64,000 nt of DNA, taken from positions 56,431-120,430 of the forward strand of contig JAQGMR010000041.1 in assembly GCA_028292265.1 (NCBI GenBank), written 5' to 3'. How positions within the stretch are numbered: the stretch's first letter is position 1; each line of letters opens with the position of its first letter. The notes below the pieces were generated by a model. It did no database searches, was not told where the DNA came from, and worked only from the letters and a program-made list of their open reading frames with translations. Below, in pieces: positions 54,883 through 63,556 of this stretch. This DNA is from Herminiimonas sp. GTDB lineage: Bacteria > Pseudomonadota > Gammaproteobacteria > Burkholderiales > Burkholderiaceae_D. The position numbers were made by a program, and so were the translations under genes.

Positions 54883-55408
54883 CTTTGCACTTGCGTATGA
54901 AACCACTGACGATTCCCAGATACAGCCATCGATTCCGCTACGTATCCAGTTCGGCGATGCTGACGTTAAGCGGCAGCCGGTGTTAACGCACGCGACGGCC
55001 AAGCTCTTCGCAAATTTGCGCTGGAAAAGCCACAGAGAAACGCGCACGCGATTGCCCGATATGCGCTTCAATCGCAACCATCACTTTTGGCGATTCGCGA
55101 AAGTATATAAATGTGTACATTAAGATGCGAATTACGATCCTTCTTATATAACTGTATGTACTGAAGCAAAGGCTATTCTATCGACTGGGCCAAGCGCGGC
55201 CCGTGTGAAGCATTCCCGATCCCGCGCCGCGCAATATAGCCATCGCACCCCGCAACGCTTGGCTCGAAGCGCGCATTTCCGTACCGCGCATGGCGTCCCG
55301 GGCCAGATGCGGGATGCCTTCTTGCATTATTATCGAAACTTGAACGCCGCTCGTGGCGGCGCATCGTCAACCGGTATCGACACTGCGATGGATTACAGGG
55401 ACAGGACC
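54883..55408. other. Intergenic region upstream of arsC
   Basis: 526 bases. A short frame without a start (after 54855, reading ...IPLRIQFGDADVKRQ...) is mildly coding-like and may be a gene remnant. An A/T-rich patch at 55095-55170 probably holds a promoter for arsC. Nothing else supported. Confidence 0.4.
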
Positions 55409-55765
55409 ATGGACATCAAGATTTATCACAACCCGAACTGCAGTACTTCGCGCAATACGCTTGCCCTCATTCGCAATGCCGGCGTAGAACCCGAAGTGAT
55501 TGAGTATTTGAAAACGCCGCCCGACCGTGCTCGGCTCAAGGAAATAATCGCAAAGGCGGGCCTGACAGTGCGCGGCGCGATCCGTGAGAAAGAGACTTCC
55601 TATGCGGAGCTGGGGCTTGCCGATACAACGTTGACTGACGACGACTTACTGGACGCAATGCTGGCACATCCCATTCTGATCAGCAGGCCTTTTGTGGTGA
55701 CGCCAAACGGTGTTCGCCTCTGCCGTCCGTCTGAACTCGTGCTGGACATGCTTCCCGCACGATAG
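55409..55765 (+). CDS. arsC: Arsenate reductase (glutaredoxin-coupled type)
   Basis: A 118-residue ArsC of the thioredoxin-fold, glutaredoxin-coupled class. The N-terminus IYHNPNCSTSRNTL places the catalytic Cys11 in the usual position, and the conserved arginine region ILISRPFVVTPNGVRLCRP follows near residues 89-107. It reduces arsenate to arsenite. ATG 55409 has AGGGACAGGACC upstream; longer frames are not used. No arsenite pump gene is adjacent, so it may act alone or with a distant efflux gene; some YffB-like relatives have other roles. Confidence 0.87.
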   Translation: MDIKIYHNPNCSTSRNTLALIRNAGVEPEVIEYLKTPPDRARLKEIIAKAGLTVRGAIREKETSYAELGLADTTLTDDDLLDAMLAHPILISRPFVVTPNGVRLCRPSELVLDMLPAR

Positions 55766-55767
55766 AA

Positions 55768-55808
55768 ACGCCCTGTCGTCCCAACTGACGCCCTGAGACC
55801 CAAATCTG
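55768..55808 (+). repeat. ~20-base tandem repeat after arsC
   Basis: Copies at 55768-55787 and 55788-55808 both begin ACGCCCTG and continue with CCCAA and CTG. They lie two bases behind the arsC TAG, in the short gap before the next gene. Confidence 0.55.
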
Positions 55809-55818
55809 GAGACAACAA

Positions 55819-56733
55819 TTGCGCAAAGTAGAGTGGACTAACGGTACAGAGCACTGGACCAAAAAAGGCGACATCAAGCTGTTCCTGTGGGAGAAGCGGT
55901 CAACCCGGCCAAGCGTGCGCAAAGGCACAATCCTGTTCGTGCACGGTTCATCCATGGCGTCGCAACCGACCTTCGATCTGCATGTGCCGGGACGTCCGTT
56001 TTCTTCCGCGATGGACTGGTTTGCGGCGCAGGGCTACGACACCTGGACCATGGATAACGAGGGCTATGGCCGGTCGGACAAGCACCGCCCCATCAATAGC
56101 GATATCAGCACCGGCGCTGACGACCTCGTGGCAGGTAGCGAATACATTCTTGAAAAATCCAATGCCGGCAAGCTTCTGATTTACGGCATCTCGTCAGGCG
56201 CATTGAAAGCGGCCATGTTCGCCGAACGTCATCCTGAGCGGGTGGCACGACTGGCACTGGATGCCTTCGTCTGGACCGGCGAAGGCAGCCATACCCTCAA
56301 CGAACGCAAGAAAAAGCTACCCGAATTCAGCGCCAGGAATCGCCGACCCATCGACCGCGCTTTTGTCCACAGCATCTTTCAGCGCGACCATCCCGGCAGC
56401 GCAGATGCGGCAACCGTTGAGGCCTTCGCCGATGCCATTCTCACGCTGGACGACTCGATGCCGACCGGTACCTACGTCGACATGTGCTCACGGCTGCCAT
56501 TGGTAGATCCGACCCGCATCAAGGTTCCGGCAATCATTCTGCGTGGGGAATTCGACGGCATTGCGGCGATGGACGACTTGATCAAATTTTTTATCCTGCT
56601 GCCCAACATGGACAAGCAATTCAGTGTGATGGAAGGCATCTCGCACGCCAGCTTCCAGCAAAAGAATTACATGACGGTCTATCACATCCTCCACAGTTTT
56701 TTTACGATGCCAGATAACCCATACAAGGGTTGA
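55819..56733 (+). CDS. Alpha/beta hydrolase
   Basis: A 304-residue alpha/beta-fold hydrolase. The oxyanion strand is TILFVHGSSMASQP, the nucleophile elbow YGISSGALKA (G-x-S-x-G intact), the acid GEFDGIA and the histidine ISHASFQ. The cap region lies around residues 150-210. The start is a TTG at 55819 with GGAG eight bases upstream and no competing ATG. It lies three bases before a Bug receptor gene, so the two are one unit. This hydrolase-plus-receptor pairing parallels the 5.4-8.7 kb cluster. The substrate is unknown. Confidence 0.85.
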   Translation: MRKVEWTNGTEHWTKKGDIKLFLWEKRSTRPSVRKGTILFVHGSSMASQPTFDLHVPGRPFSSAMDWFAAQGYDTWTMDNEGYGRSDKHRPINSDISTGADDLVAGSEYILEKSNAGKLLIYGISSGALKAAMFAERHPERVARLALDAFVWTGEGSHTLNERKKKLPEFSARNRRPIDRAFVHSIFQRDHPGSADAATVEAFADAILTLDDSMPTGTYVDMCSRLPLVDPTRIKVPAIILRGEFDGIAAMDDLIKFFILLPNMDKQFSVMEGISHASFQQKNYMTVYHILHSFFTMPDNPYKG

Positions 56734-56736
56734 GCC

Positions 56737-57705
56737 ATGCGCGAAACGTTTCGCAGCTTGCTTGCCGTGGGAGCGCTGTCGCTGATGGTTCAGGCGGCCA
56801 GCGCGCAATCGTATCCGACCCGGCCAGTGAAGATCGTGGTGCCGTTCGGACCGGGTGGCTTTACCGACGTGGTTGCACGTATCCTTGGCCAGAAATTAAC
56901 GACCGCCCTTGGGCAGTCATTCATCATTGAAAACAAGCCGGGGGCCGGGTCGAGCATCGGCACTGACAATGTCGCGAAGTCGCCTGCAGATGGGTACACC
57001 CTTCTCATCGTGTCCACCACGCATGTCATCAGTCCCTGGCTTTACAAAAGCCTGCCCTATGACCCTGTCAAGAATTTCACAGCGGTTTCAAAACTGGTCG
57101 AATCGCCCTACGTCCTGGTTGTGAACAACAAGGTTGCCGCCAAAAGCGTAAAGGACTTCATCGCACTGTCAAAATCGCAGCCCGGCAAGATTAATTTTGC
57201 CTCATCTGGCAATGGCAGTTCGCAGCACCTGATCGGCGGTCTGTTCAACGCCATGACAGGGGCCGGCCTGACACATGTCCCCTATCGCAGCAGCAGTCTG
57301 GCATCGCAGGATGTGCTTGCCGGCGTTGTCGAAAGCACTTTTGCCGGCGTTCCGAACGCGCTAACTGCAATCCAGTCCGGTCGTGCGCGTGCCTTGGCAG
57401 TCACCTCTACACAGCGCATTCCGCAATTGCCGGATGTGCCCACCATGCAGGAAGCCGGCGTAGCTGGATATGACGCATCTATCTGGCTTGCCTTGCTCGC
57501 GCCTGCGGGCACGCCGAGGGAAATCGTGGCGCGCCTCAACGCAGAGATAGCCAAGGTGATGATGTCGGCGGAGGCAAAAAGGGCGTTCTACGATAATGGC
57601 GTGCAGGTCAGCCTTTCGACGCCTGAAGCCATGAACGAGCTGATGGTGGTGGAACGCGAGCGCTGGGGCAAGGTTGTGAAAGCGGCGGGCATTGAGGTCG
57701 ATTGA
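56737..57705 (+). CDS. Bug-family solute receptor (TctC-like)
   Basis: A 322-residue periplasmic receptor. The signal peptide (LLAVGALSLMVQAASAQ) is followed by YPTRPVKIVVPFGPGGFTD and the hallmark PGAGSSIGTDNVAKS and PADGYTL. It is the third orphan Bug protein here; no TctA/TctB genes are present. It begins three bases after the hydrolase stop. Its stop codon lies in a 12-base duplication. The likely ligand is a carboxylate related to the hydrolase product. Confidence 0.9.
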   Translation: MRETFRSLLAVGALSLMVQAASAQSYPTRPVKIVVPFGPGGFTDVVARILGQKLTTALGQSFIIENKPGAGSSIGTDNVAKSPADGYTLLIVSTTHVISPWLYKSLPYDPVKNFTAVSKLVESPYVLVVNNKVAAKSVKDFIALSKSQPGKINFASSGNGSSQHLIGGLFNAMTGAGLTHVPYRSSSLASQDVLAGVVESTFAGVPNALTAIQSGRARALAVTSTQRIPQLPDVPTMQEAGVAGYDASIWLALLAPAGTPREIVARLNAEIAKVMMSAEAKRAFYDNGVQVSLSTPEAMNELMVVERERWGKVVKAAGIEVD

Positions 57706-57720
57706 GCCGCCGATTGAGCG
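57697..57720 (+). repeat. 12-base tandem duplication over the Bug stop codon
   Basis: GTCGATTGAGCC (57697-57708) and GCCGATTGAGCG (57709-57720) match at 10 of 12 bases and each carries a TGA. Confidence 0.6.
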
Positions 57721-57856
57721 TGAAAGTGCTCGGGAGCGAGTTGATCAGGCAGCGGAATCCTGACTCGACGCAATCCCTTGTTGGAACGGCACCAACCGTG
57801 GGCTACACTGCGATGGAGCACGGTTTAACACGTGCTGCACAACAGGGAGGAATGCT

Positions 57857-58066
57857 GTGGGGTGGATACAGAGATGGGTTGAACGACGCCGAATAAGAGC
57901 GCTGAAGGCCAGAGTGGCCCGTTTGAAAATCGATGCGGTAAAGGCTGAGGAAGAAGATCTCGTCCGCTTGATGCCGGCGGTTGAAACCATCAGTGCCAGA
58001 ATTCGTTCGGAACGCCTGGCGGTGCTTGAAAAAGCGCTGGAAAAAATCGACACGCAACGCAGCTGA
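57857..58066 (+). CDS. Small coiled-coil hypothetical protein
   Basis: A 69-residue, highly charged, almost fully helical protein (RIRALKARVARLKIDAVKAEEEDLVRL...) with heptad-like leucine/alanine spacing, so probably a short coiled coil. GTG start at 57857 with a strong GGAGG six bases upstream. No signal peptide. No family recognised; it could bind a partner or nucleic acid. Confidence 0.6.
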   Translation: MGWIQRWVERRRIRALKARVARLKIDAVKAEEEDLVRLMPAVETISARIRSERLAVLEKALEKIDTQRS

Positions 58067-58080
58067 TCAACGCATGGGAT
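58055..58080 (+). repeat. 13-base tandem duplication over a stop codon
   Basis: CAACGCAGCTGAT (58055-58067) and CAACGCATGGGAT (58068-58080) match at 10 of 13 bases. The first copy contains the TGA of the small coiled-coil gene. Confidence 0.5.
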
Positions 58081-58133
58081 GGCATAACGCCATCACCATG
58101 CGCCGTGTTGCCAGCCTAACGGCTGGCAGGCTC

Positions 58134-58364
58134 CTACCGTACGCCGCCGTGACGGTGACGGCATACACGGGCGATCCGCCGCGTTCCATCGCGGCAGGTC
58201 ACTACGCGATGCCTTCTGCCTCTGTTGCGGTACTCGGCATCGGTCAGCTTGGTGGTCACGACTGGATGATCCACCTGGGCACTGCCCGATTTGAATTGGA
58301 CTTGCGCCTGGGCCGATCCGGCGAGGCCAAGAGCAAAGGCGAGCACGAAAAGCGATTTTTTCAT
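58134..58364 (-). CDS. Small secreted hypothetical protein
   Basis: A 76-residue protein with a clear signal peptide (MKKSLFVLAFALGLAGSAQAQ) and a short, very basic mature part of about 55 residues (RNRGRRHRVVTCRDGTRRIARVCRHRHGG). Two cysteines could form a disulfide bridge. ATG 58364 is used; longer frames upstream are spurious. Function unknown; the basic tail could bind nucleic acid, polyphosphate or anionic polymers. Confidence 0.65.
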   Translation of the reverse strand: MKKSLFVLAFALGLAGSAQAQVQFKSGSAQVDHPVVTTKLTDAEYRNRGRRHRVVTCRDGTRRIARVCRHRHGGVR

Positions 58365-58714
58365 TTTTTCATTTTTCCTAGGTTGCGTTTGTGTTGATTG
58401 CTGGTCCGGTTGACGGGGCATTCGAATCTTCATGTCCACGCCAACGTCGCGATGCCGGCGCCCGGCTCTGCGAGATGCTGACTGCTCCCGGGACCGGGTA
58501 GATGGCCGATTCAATCGGCCATCTACCGCCCCTCAAGCATTGACGCCGTGCCGCTTGATGTCAAGAGAGAGCGCGTCAGAATTCGAAAAACCGATTATCG
58601 CCACAACACCAGGCGCCAACCACGCGCATTACCGAAACTTAATCTTGAAATTCGTGTCTCCCCGTGCTTGAAACAGATTCCGACTTGAGGTCTTTCATCG
58701 CGCAGCGCGTTACC
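58365..58714. other. Intergenic region with a strong hairpin
   Basis: 350 bases between kdgK and the small secreted protein gene. A perfect 14-bp hairpin with three-base loop sits at 58497-58527 (GGTAGATGGCCGAT, TCA, ATCGGCCATCTACC), without a T-run. It may be an RNA end for kdgK, or a symmetrical protein-binding site. No gene seen. Confidence 0.55.
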
Positions 58715-59656
58715 TTAGACCGGCTGCTCTTTACCGTGTTTCTCTAACAGCGCGAGCACCTGTTCCGCATGCGGAATCGGTGCTATCGCGCCGTAGCCAG
58801 TCGTCGTCAATGCCGCCGCGGCATTCGCATAACGGGCAGCGGCGAGCAGTTCATCACCGTGACAAAGTCGCGCCACCAGTGCGCCACCGAAACAGTCGCC
58901 CGCCCCGGTAGCATCGACCGCATTAACCGGGAATCCCGAAACGCGCGTGCGACCGGATGCGGATGCGACGATCACCCCCTCCTTCCCGAGCTTGAGCAGC
59001 ACATTCTTTGCGCCGGCCTGGAAGCACCAGTCGAGAACCGCATCCTCATCGTCGCAGCCGCTCAACACGCGGGCGTCGTCAATGCTGGGGAGAAAATAGT
59101 CACAGAGGCCGATGGTGGCGCGGATGATCGCCTGTGCTCTTGGTAAAGGCCACAATTTCAGGCGCAAATTGGGGTCATACGAAACGGCGACCTTTGCGTT
59201 ACGAGCCTGCTCGATCGCGGCAAACACGGTATCGCAGGCGCTTGCGCTGATGGCCTGACTAATGCCCGAGACGTGCAGAAAGCGCGCGCTGGTTATCAGT
59301 TCAGGCGAAAAATCGCTCGGCGTCATCCGGCTGGCGGCGCTACCGGCACGCAGATAGCTGAAGCTGTGGCCCTCTTCGCCGTGGCTAACGAAATAGACGG
59401 CTGTGTGTGCGCCCGAATCCATTTGAACGCCACGCGTGTCGATGCCTTCATCCTTCCATAGCTGCATGAACAGCTTGCCGAATTCGTCGTTGCCGAGCCG
59501 CGTCAGATAACCTGCAGAGACGCCTTGGCGCGCTACCGCGATGGCGAAATTTGTGGTGTCGCCGCCGAAGCCCTGTTTGTAGGAAGCCTCTCCTGGACGG
59601 GTCTGGTTAAACTCAACCATCGGTTCGCCGAGGGCGACAACGCTGGGGTAGGTCAT
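58715..59656 (-). CDS. kdgK: PfkB-family sugar kinase, probably 2-keto-3-deoxygluconate kinase
   Basis: A 313-residue ribokinase/PfkB-family kinase. The N-terminal MVEFNQTRPGEASYKQGFGGDTTNFA matches the KDG kinase substrate region; the catalytic motif is DATGAGDCFGGAL with Asp as base. KDG kinase phosphorylates 2-keto-3-deoxygluconate on C6 for the Entner-Doudoroff route. Other PfkB substrates (fructose, ribose) fit the opening less well. No aldolase partner gene is adjacent; it stands alone on the minus strand. Confidence 0.82.
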   Translation of the reverse strand: MTYPSVVALGEPMVEFNQTRPGEASYKQGFGGDTTNFAIAVARQGVSAGYLTRLGNDEFGKLFMQLWKDEGIDTRGVQMDSGAHTAVYFVSHGEEGHSFSYLRAGSAASRMTPSDFSPELITSARFLHVSGISQAISASACDTVFAAIEQARNAKVAVSYDPNLRLKLWPLPRAQAIIRATIGLCDYFLPSIDDARVLSGCDDEDAVLDWCFQAGAKNVLLKLGKEGVIVASASGRTRVSGFPVNAVDATGAGDCFGGALVARLCHGDELLAAARYANAAAALTTTGYGAIAPIPHAEQVLALLEKHGKEQPV

Positions 59657-59671
59657 TTTTTTGTCGTTCCC

Positions 59672-59860
59672 ATGCGAACCCTATGGTTGGTTATTATTGC
59701 GATGTTCGGGCTGACTGTTTTCGCAGTGCTTCGCGCCCTGCCCGGAGTAACGCCGCGTGATTTTCTCGAGCGCACCGGATGCATCTACGGCTTCCGCAGA
59801 TTTTATCGGATTTGCGGGCTCTGTCGGCAAGACCGGCTCAAGGCACCGTCGGCATTATGA
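59672..59860 (+). CDS. Possible small membrane protein
   Basis: A 62-residue frame from ATG 59672 with one clear hydrophobic segment (WLVIIAMFGLTVFAVLRAL) followed by a basic, cysteine-containing tail. It diverges from kdgK with 15 bases between starts. No clear ribosome site and no family recognised, so a chance frame is possible. Confidence 0.35.
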   Translation: MRTLWLVIIAMFGLTVFAVLRALPGVTPRDFLERTGCIYGFRRFYRICGLCRQDRLKAPSAL

Positions 59861-60096
59861 CGAGAGCGGCTGCAGCAGGTAAGGTCGCCAGCGTCGTAGG
59901 CGCGCCAATGGAGAGTCCCAGGCGTCAATGCGGCTTTGCTCAACTCAGTCGACGTGCCCAAAGGCCGCACGAAAAAAGTACCTGTGTTGGCAAGCAGGCG
60001 GCGCGACTAGTCGCGCCGCTCCGCCCTTGAAATCGCTCCCCGCGCCATGCAGTCCTCTTTAATTGTCGCGCGCTTTAACCTGCGCGACGGTATCGA

Positions 60097-61941
60097 TTAC
60101 TTTGTCACCTGCACCGATGCTGAACTGCTATTACCCGCCGCATCGATAGCCACGGCTTTCAACGTATGGATTCCATTGGCCACCTTGCGCGTATTCCAGT
60201 TATAGCCAAGCGTTCCGCCTGTCCCCTTTGCTTTTAAAACGCCATCGATAAAGAGCTGCTGGGTAATACCGGCGGCCCCCCCGTTGTCAGATGCATTGAG
60301 GCTGACGGACACCGTGCCATTGACCATGCCGGCAACCGGATTGGCGATTGCCACGACTGGCGGCGTAGTGTCCGCCACTCTGAGAACGGTCGTTGCGTTG
60401 GCCACGTTTACCGAAACAGCAGGCGACGGTGCTGCATTGCCTGCGGCGTCATAGGCCACTGCTACAAGATTGGCCATACCATTAGCGACGCCCGTCGAGT
60501 CCCAGCTGAAACCAAAAGGAGCACTGCTGTCGGAGGCCACGGTGTTTCCGTTGACTTGCAACTCCACTCGCGCCACGCCTACGTTGTCGGCTGCTGAAAC
60601 GTTCACGGCAACCAGGCCCGTGACGCTGGAGAAGGCAACTGGGGCGGAGATCGAGGAAGTTGGCGCCTGCGTGTCAATCGTGCTGACCGTGGCTACAGCA
60701 GCCTTGACACCGGCAGCGGCATCGACGCGGCCATATCCGTAGTAAGGGTCGCGTCCGGCAGCGCCCAGGTCAACGGCGCTTGCGTACATCAGGCTTTCGA
60801 TCTTGGTGCCGTCGAGCGCAGGGTTGGCCGCCATCATGAGTGCGGCTACGCCAGCAGTAAGTGGACTGGAAAAAGAGGTGCCGGTCCACGCTTGGTAGTT
60901 TCCACCCTGCGATGTTGTCCATATTCCCGCACCAGGTGCCGACAGCGCCACAAAGGCACCGTAAGTTGACCAACTGGCGACGGAGTCATTTGAGTCAGTC
61001 GCTGATACGGGGATCATGGTGGATGTGGCTGCAACGTTCGCATCGACGCCATCGTTACCAGCGGATACAAACACCAGTCCGCCTTTGCCCTTCATGTACT
61101 GGGCGGCACTTTGAACCGTCGAACTGGCAGCCATACCGCCATAACTGACGTTCGCCACTCTGGCGCCATGGTCGGCCGCGTAGGTCAAGCCGCTGACGAT
61201 AGTGCTGTAAAACGCGTAGCAGCCGTTTCTGGTGGGGTCGAAGTAGGCTACCCGGATTGGCATAACCTTTGACTTGCCGGCGACACCGGCGACGCCCGCG
61301 CCATTGTTAATCGCCGCTGCGGCGACTCCAGCGACCGCCGTACCGTGCCCGCAGGCATCACTGGTGTCTGAGTTATTGCTATAAAAGTTGTACCCGGCTA
61401 CCAGGTTTGGCGTCAAATCCGGATGAGCGCCGTCGACGCCTGAGTCCAGAATTGCAATCGTTACGCCGGCGCCTTGGGAAGTGTCCCATGCACTTGATGC
61501 ACCGACTTTCGGCAAGTGCCATTCGCTGCCGAAATACGGATCGGTCGGAGCGAAAGACGACTTCACCCGACGATCTAGTTCAGCGGTTTTGATATGCGGA
61601 TGACCGGAAAGCTGCGCCACTACAGCCCGGGGCGACGCGTTTGCCGGAAGCTCAACAATATACAAATTGCTTTGACCGACCTTATGTGCTTTTCCTCCAT
61701 GTGGGGAAAGTATAGTCGTCAGGCTTGCGGTCGATAACCCGGCGCGCGGCTCAACCAAAATTCGGGTTGCGGCAAAGTCGTCGTTGGAGTTTGCGAAGGG
61801 GGGCGCCGCATTGGCCGATAAAATCAATGAACCAGACAGTGCCGCTACAGTGCCGAAAGAAATGATCAGTTTGGCGGAAAGAGCTTTGGTACCACTAGCG
61901 CGGAAAGCGTGAGTTCCGAAGTGCAGGGATGATGATCGCAT
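60097..61941 (-). CDS. Secreted subtilisin-like serine protease (S8)
   Basis: A 614-residue secreted protease. A long signal sequence (about 1-46, ending near SANA) is followed by an inhibitor-like propeptide (about 55-125) and an S8 domain with the triad Asp166 (AILDSGVDG), His199 (CGHGTAVAG) and Ser356 (TGTSFSSP), and Asn296 in SAGND. Two bacterial Ig-like domains follow (about 425-520 and 530-614), which help attachment or substrate binding. AGGAAACC precedes ATG 61941. A likely c-di-GMP riboswitch lies 127 bases upstream, so secretion of this protease is probably tied to the motile/biofilm switch. Confidence 0.92.
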   Translation of the reverse strand: MRSSSLHFGTHAFRASGTKALSAKLIISFGTVAALSGSLILSANAAPPFANSNDDFAATRILVEPRAGLSTASLTTILSPHGGKAHKVGQSNLYIVELPANASPRAVVAQLSGHPHIKTAELDRRVKSSFAPTDPYFGSEWHLPKVGASSAWDTSQGAGVTIAILDSGVDGAHPDLTPNLVAGYNFYSNNSDTSDACGHGTAVAGVAAAAINNGAGVAGVAGKSKVMPIRVAYFDPTRNGCYAFYSTIVSGLTYAADHGARVANVSYGGMAASSTVQSAAQYMKGKGGLVFVSAGNDGVDANVAATSTMIPVSATDSNDSVASWSTYGAFVALSAPGAGIWTTSQGGNYQAWTGTSFSSPLTAGVAALMMAANPALDGTKIESLMYASAVDLGAAGRDPYYGYGRVDAAAGVKAAVATVSTIDTQAPTSSISAPVAFSSVTGLVAVNVSAADNVGVARVELQVNGNTVASDSSAPFGFSWDSTGVANGMANLVAVAYDAAGNAAPSPAVSVNVANATTVLRVADTTPPVVAIANPVAGMVNGTVSVSLNASDNGGAAGITQQLFIDGVLKAKGTGGTLGYNWNTRKVANGIHTLKAVAIDAAGNSSSASVQVTK

Positions 61942-62068
61942 GAGGTTTCCTGTTTTTAGTTTTCTAAAACAGGACCGCAATAACTCCCATTTCTTCGAAC
62001 CGAAGAGCTTAGTGGCTCGAAGCGGAGCGATGCTCCGTTAACTCCCTCAATGCAGCGGAGAGAAGTCT

Positions 62069-62157
62069 ATCTGGCAGTCCTGCCGTCCTGGGGCTCAGCG
62101 CCCGTTAGACCGATGACTTTGCGTCCTCCGCTTTCGCGGAGTATGCCGTTTACAGAT
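62069..62157 (-). promoter_or_regulatory. Probable c-di-GMP-I (GEMM) riboswitch
   Basis: On the minus strand, outer stem ATCTG/CAGAT encloses a GAAA-capped helix (CTCCGC-GAAA-GCGGAG, 62126-62141). The receptor-like GGACGCAAAG follows, then CGGTCTAA and a final GGCAG-GA-CTGCC hairpin. The order, the GAAA loop, the GACGCAAAG receptor and the ~89-base length match the GEMM-I aptamer. Downstream hairpins near 61991-62040 (GCGGAGCATCGCTCCG type) may form the expression platform in front of the S8 protease. Between this element and 62424 I see nothing else. Confidence 0.8.
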
Positions 62158-62423
62158 TCAGATTTGAGGCTTCAAATTGCGGCTTACGAAAGGATATTAC
62201 ATTACAGCAATGTCGAATAACCAGTCTTTATTTACCTTTGTTGGATTTCCGTTGCGCGGTAGCCATACTCGGATCTGCATTACTGAAATCCACCAAACGG
62301 TCAAGACGTGTGCAGCCTACTGGGCCTTATTGAGTTGTATGCGCTAAAATCCCGCTGTATTTCATTCACAATACTTCGCAAGAATTCGTCGTCACCAACT
62401 GCTCCAGAAATCGCGAAAATAAT

Positions 62424-62450
62424 AAAAAATGCCCGCGTTGAGCGGGCATC
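62424..62450 (-). terminator. Intrinsic terminator of the PEP-CTERM gene
   Basis: Minus strand GATGCCCGC, five-base loop, GCGGGCAT followed by TTTTTTATT, 22 bases past the stop of the PEP-CTERM gene. Confidence 0.88.
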
Positions 62451-62471
62451 TTCTAACTGAGTCCGGATCCC

Positions 62472-63137
62472 TTAAGATTGCTGCTTCCGGCGCGAAACCG
62501 CGAAACCAAGCAAGCCAAGTCCGAGCAATGCAAGCGTAGCTGGTTCAGGTACACGCCCATTGGACGGAGTGTCTCCTGGACTGTTCACAACGGTAAACGT
62601 TTTCCCGTCCAAAGCGACGTCGGCCGAAAACAAGTACCCCCCTGCATGCCCAGCATCCGCAACGCTTACAATAAAGTCTTGGAACGCTGTGCTAGCAAGG
62701 GTGAAGACCAAGTGGTTGTATATTGTATTGCCATGATCATTAAGGGTAATCGAATCCGTAAAGGCGCCGAATGGCGTTTGAGTTTGTAGGCCTGCTGTAA
62801 AGATACCTGGCACACCGCTAGGGCTGGGGGCCACTGAAAACACCATTCCTGTCGCTTGGGTAGCGCTGTGGGTTAAGCTATACGCAAAGGTGTTCTTGGC
62901 GCCGCCGCCACCACTGACCACGAAGGTGTAACCCGTGCCCAATTGAACGTCGACTGTAAGAGAACCGCTAATCGGGTCGTGCAACGTCACTGTGCCGTAT
63001 TGTCCAGAGGATAGGTTCCCCGAGCCAGCGTCCCCAATATCTAAGTTGTAAATTAGGCTGGCGGCGGCTTGCTCGCAAATGCCGAACAACGAGGCGGCCA
63101 TCAACGCTAATGCGGCAATTCTTTTCTTCGTTTTCAT
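62472..63137 (-). CDS. PEP-CTERM sorting domain protein
   Basis: A 221-residue exported protein. A signal peptide (MKTKKRIAALALMAASLFG...AAAS) starts a beta-rich, Gly/Thr/Ser-rich body without recognised domain. The C-terminus has VPEPATLALLGLGLLGF, then RRK: the PEP-CTERM signal processed by exosortase for cell-surface attachment in exopolysaccharide-producing Gram-negatives. AGGGGAAG precedes the ATG. A possible sigma-54 element lies about 77 bases upstream. No exosortase gene is in the window. Confidence 0.9.
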   Translation of the reverse strand: MKTKKRIAALALMAASLFGICEQAAASLIYNLDIGDAGSGNLSSGQYGTVTLHDPISGSLTVDVQLGTGYTFVVSGGGGAKNTFAYSLTHSATQATGMVFSVAPSPSGVPGIFTAGLQTQTPFGAFTDSITLNDHGNTIYNHLVFTLASTAFQDFIVSVADAGHAGGYLFSADVALDGKTFTVVNSPGDTPSNGRVPEPATLALLGLGLLGFAVSRRKQQS

Positions 63138-63556
63138 TTCGACTTCCCCTAAATCTGTTGTTTATTGTATTTGGACTCGCGACCCCGCGCCCTCTAAGCG
63201 CTGTGCATTCATTAAGCGATTTTCATGCCTAATTTGATTTCTATTCATATTCAATGAGTTACGCGTCGTCGATTTATACATTACCAAGACATGTAAAATA
63301 TTTCGACATAAAAAGGACCCGTTTTAATTCTTAAAAGCATCATATTCGACCGGTAGTATCGTTATGCGGTATTAACAAGGAGTAATAGTTAATGCTATTC
63401 GGTGTTGGGTCCGCCAAGTTAGGGCTCAATTATCAAAGTAACTTCGTGTGATAAGGAGGCGGGCGCGACCGCCCGTTGCGGACCGGCCGCAGCGGGTCTC
63501 ACTGCTCGTCAGGGAGAGAGGTTGATTGCTATGGCGGGCGACGCCCGGACAGACCA
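63138..63556. other. Intergenic region upstream of the PEP-CTERM gene
   Basis: 419 bases, A/T-rich around 63215-63380. It holds the possible sigma-54 element at 63214-63230. Nothing else supported. Confidence 0.45.
63214..63230 (-). promoter_or_regulatory. Possible sigma-54 promoter
   Basis: Minus strand AGGCATGAAAATCGCTT has GG and GC separated by ten bases, as in TGGCAC-N5-TTGCA. It agrees at GGCA and GC, not at the flanking T and TT. PEP-CTERM genes are known to be RpoN/PrsR-controlled in some bacteria, which makes this plausible. Confidence 0.35.

Noticed and set aside
54855..55121. Open frame without start codon after the 77-residue gene
   Set aside because: Mildly coding-like, but no ATG, GTG or TTG at its beginning and no recognised family; mentioned only as a possible remnant.
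55148..55163. Second LexA box upstream of arsC
   Set aside because: CTGTATGTACTGAAGC has a CTGT half but no ACAG half at the right distance.
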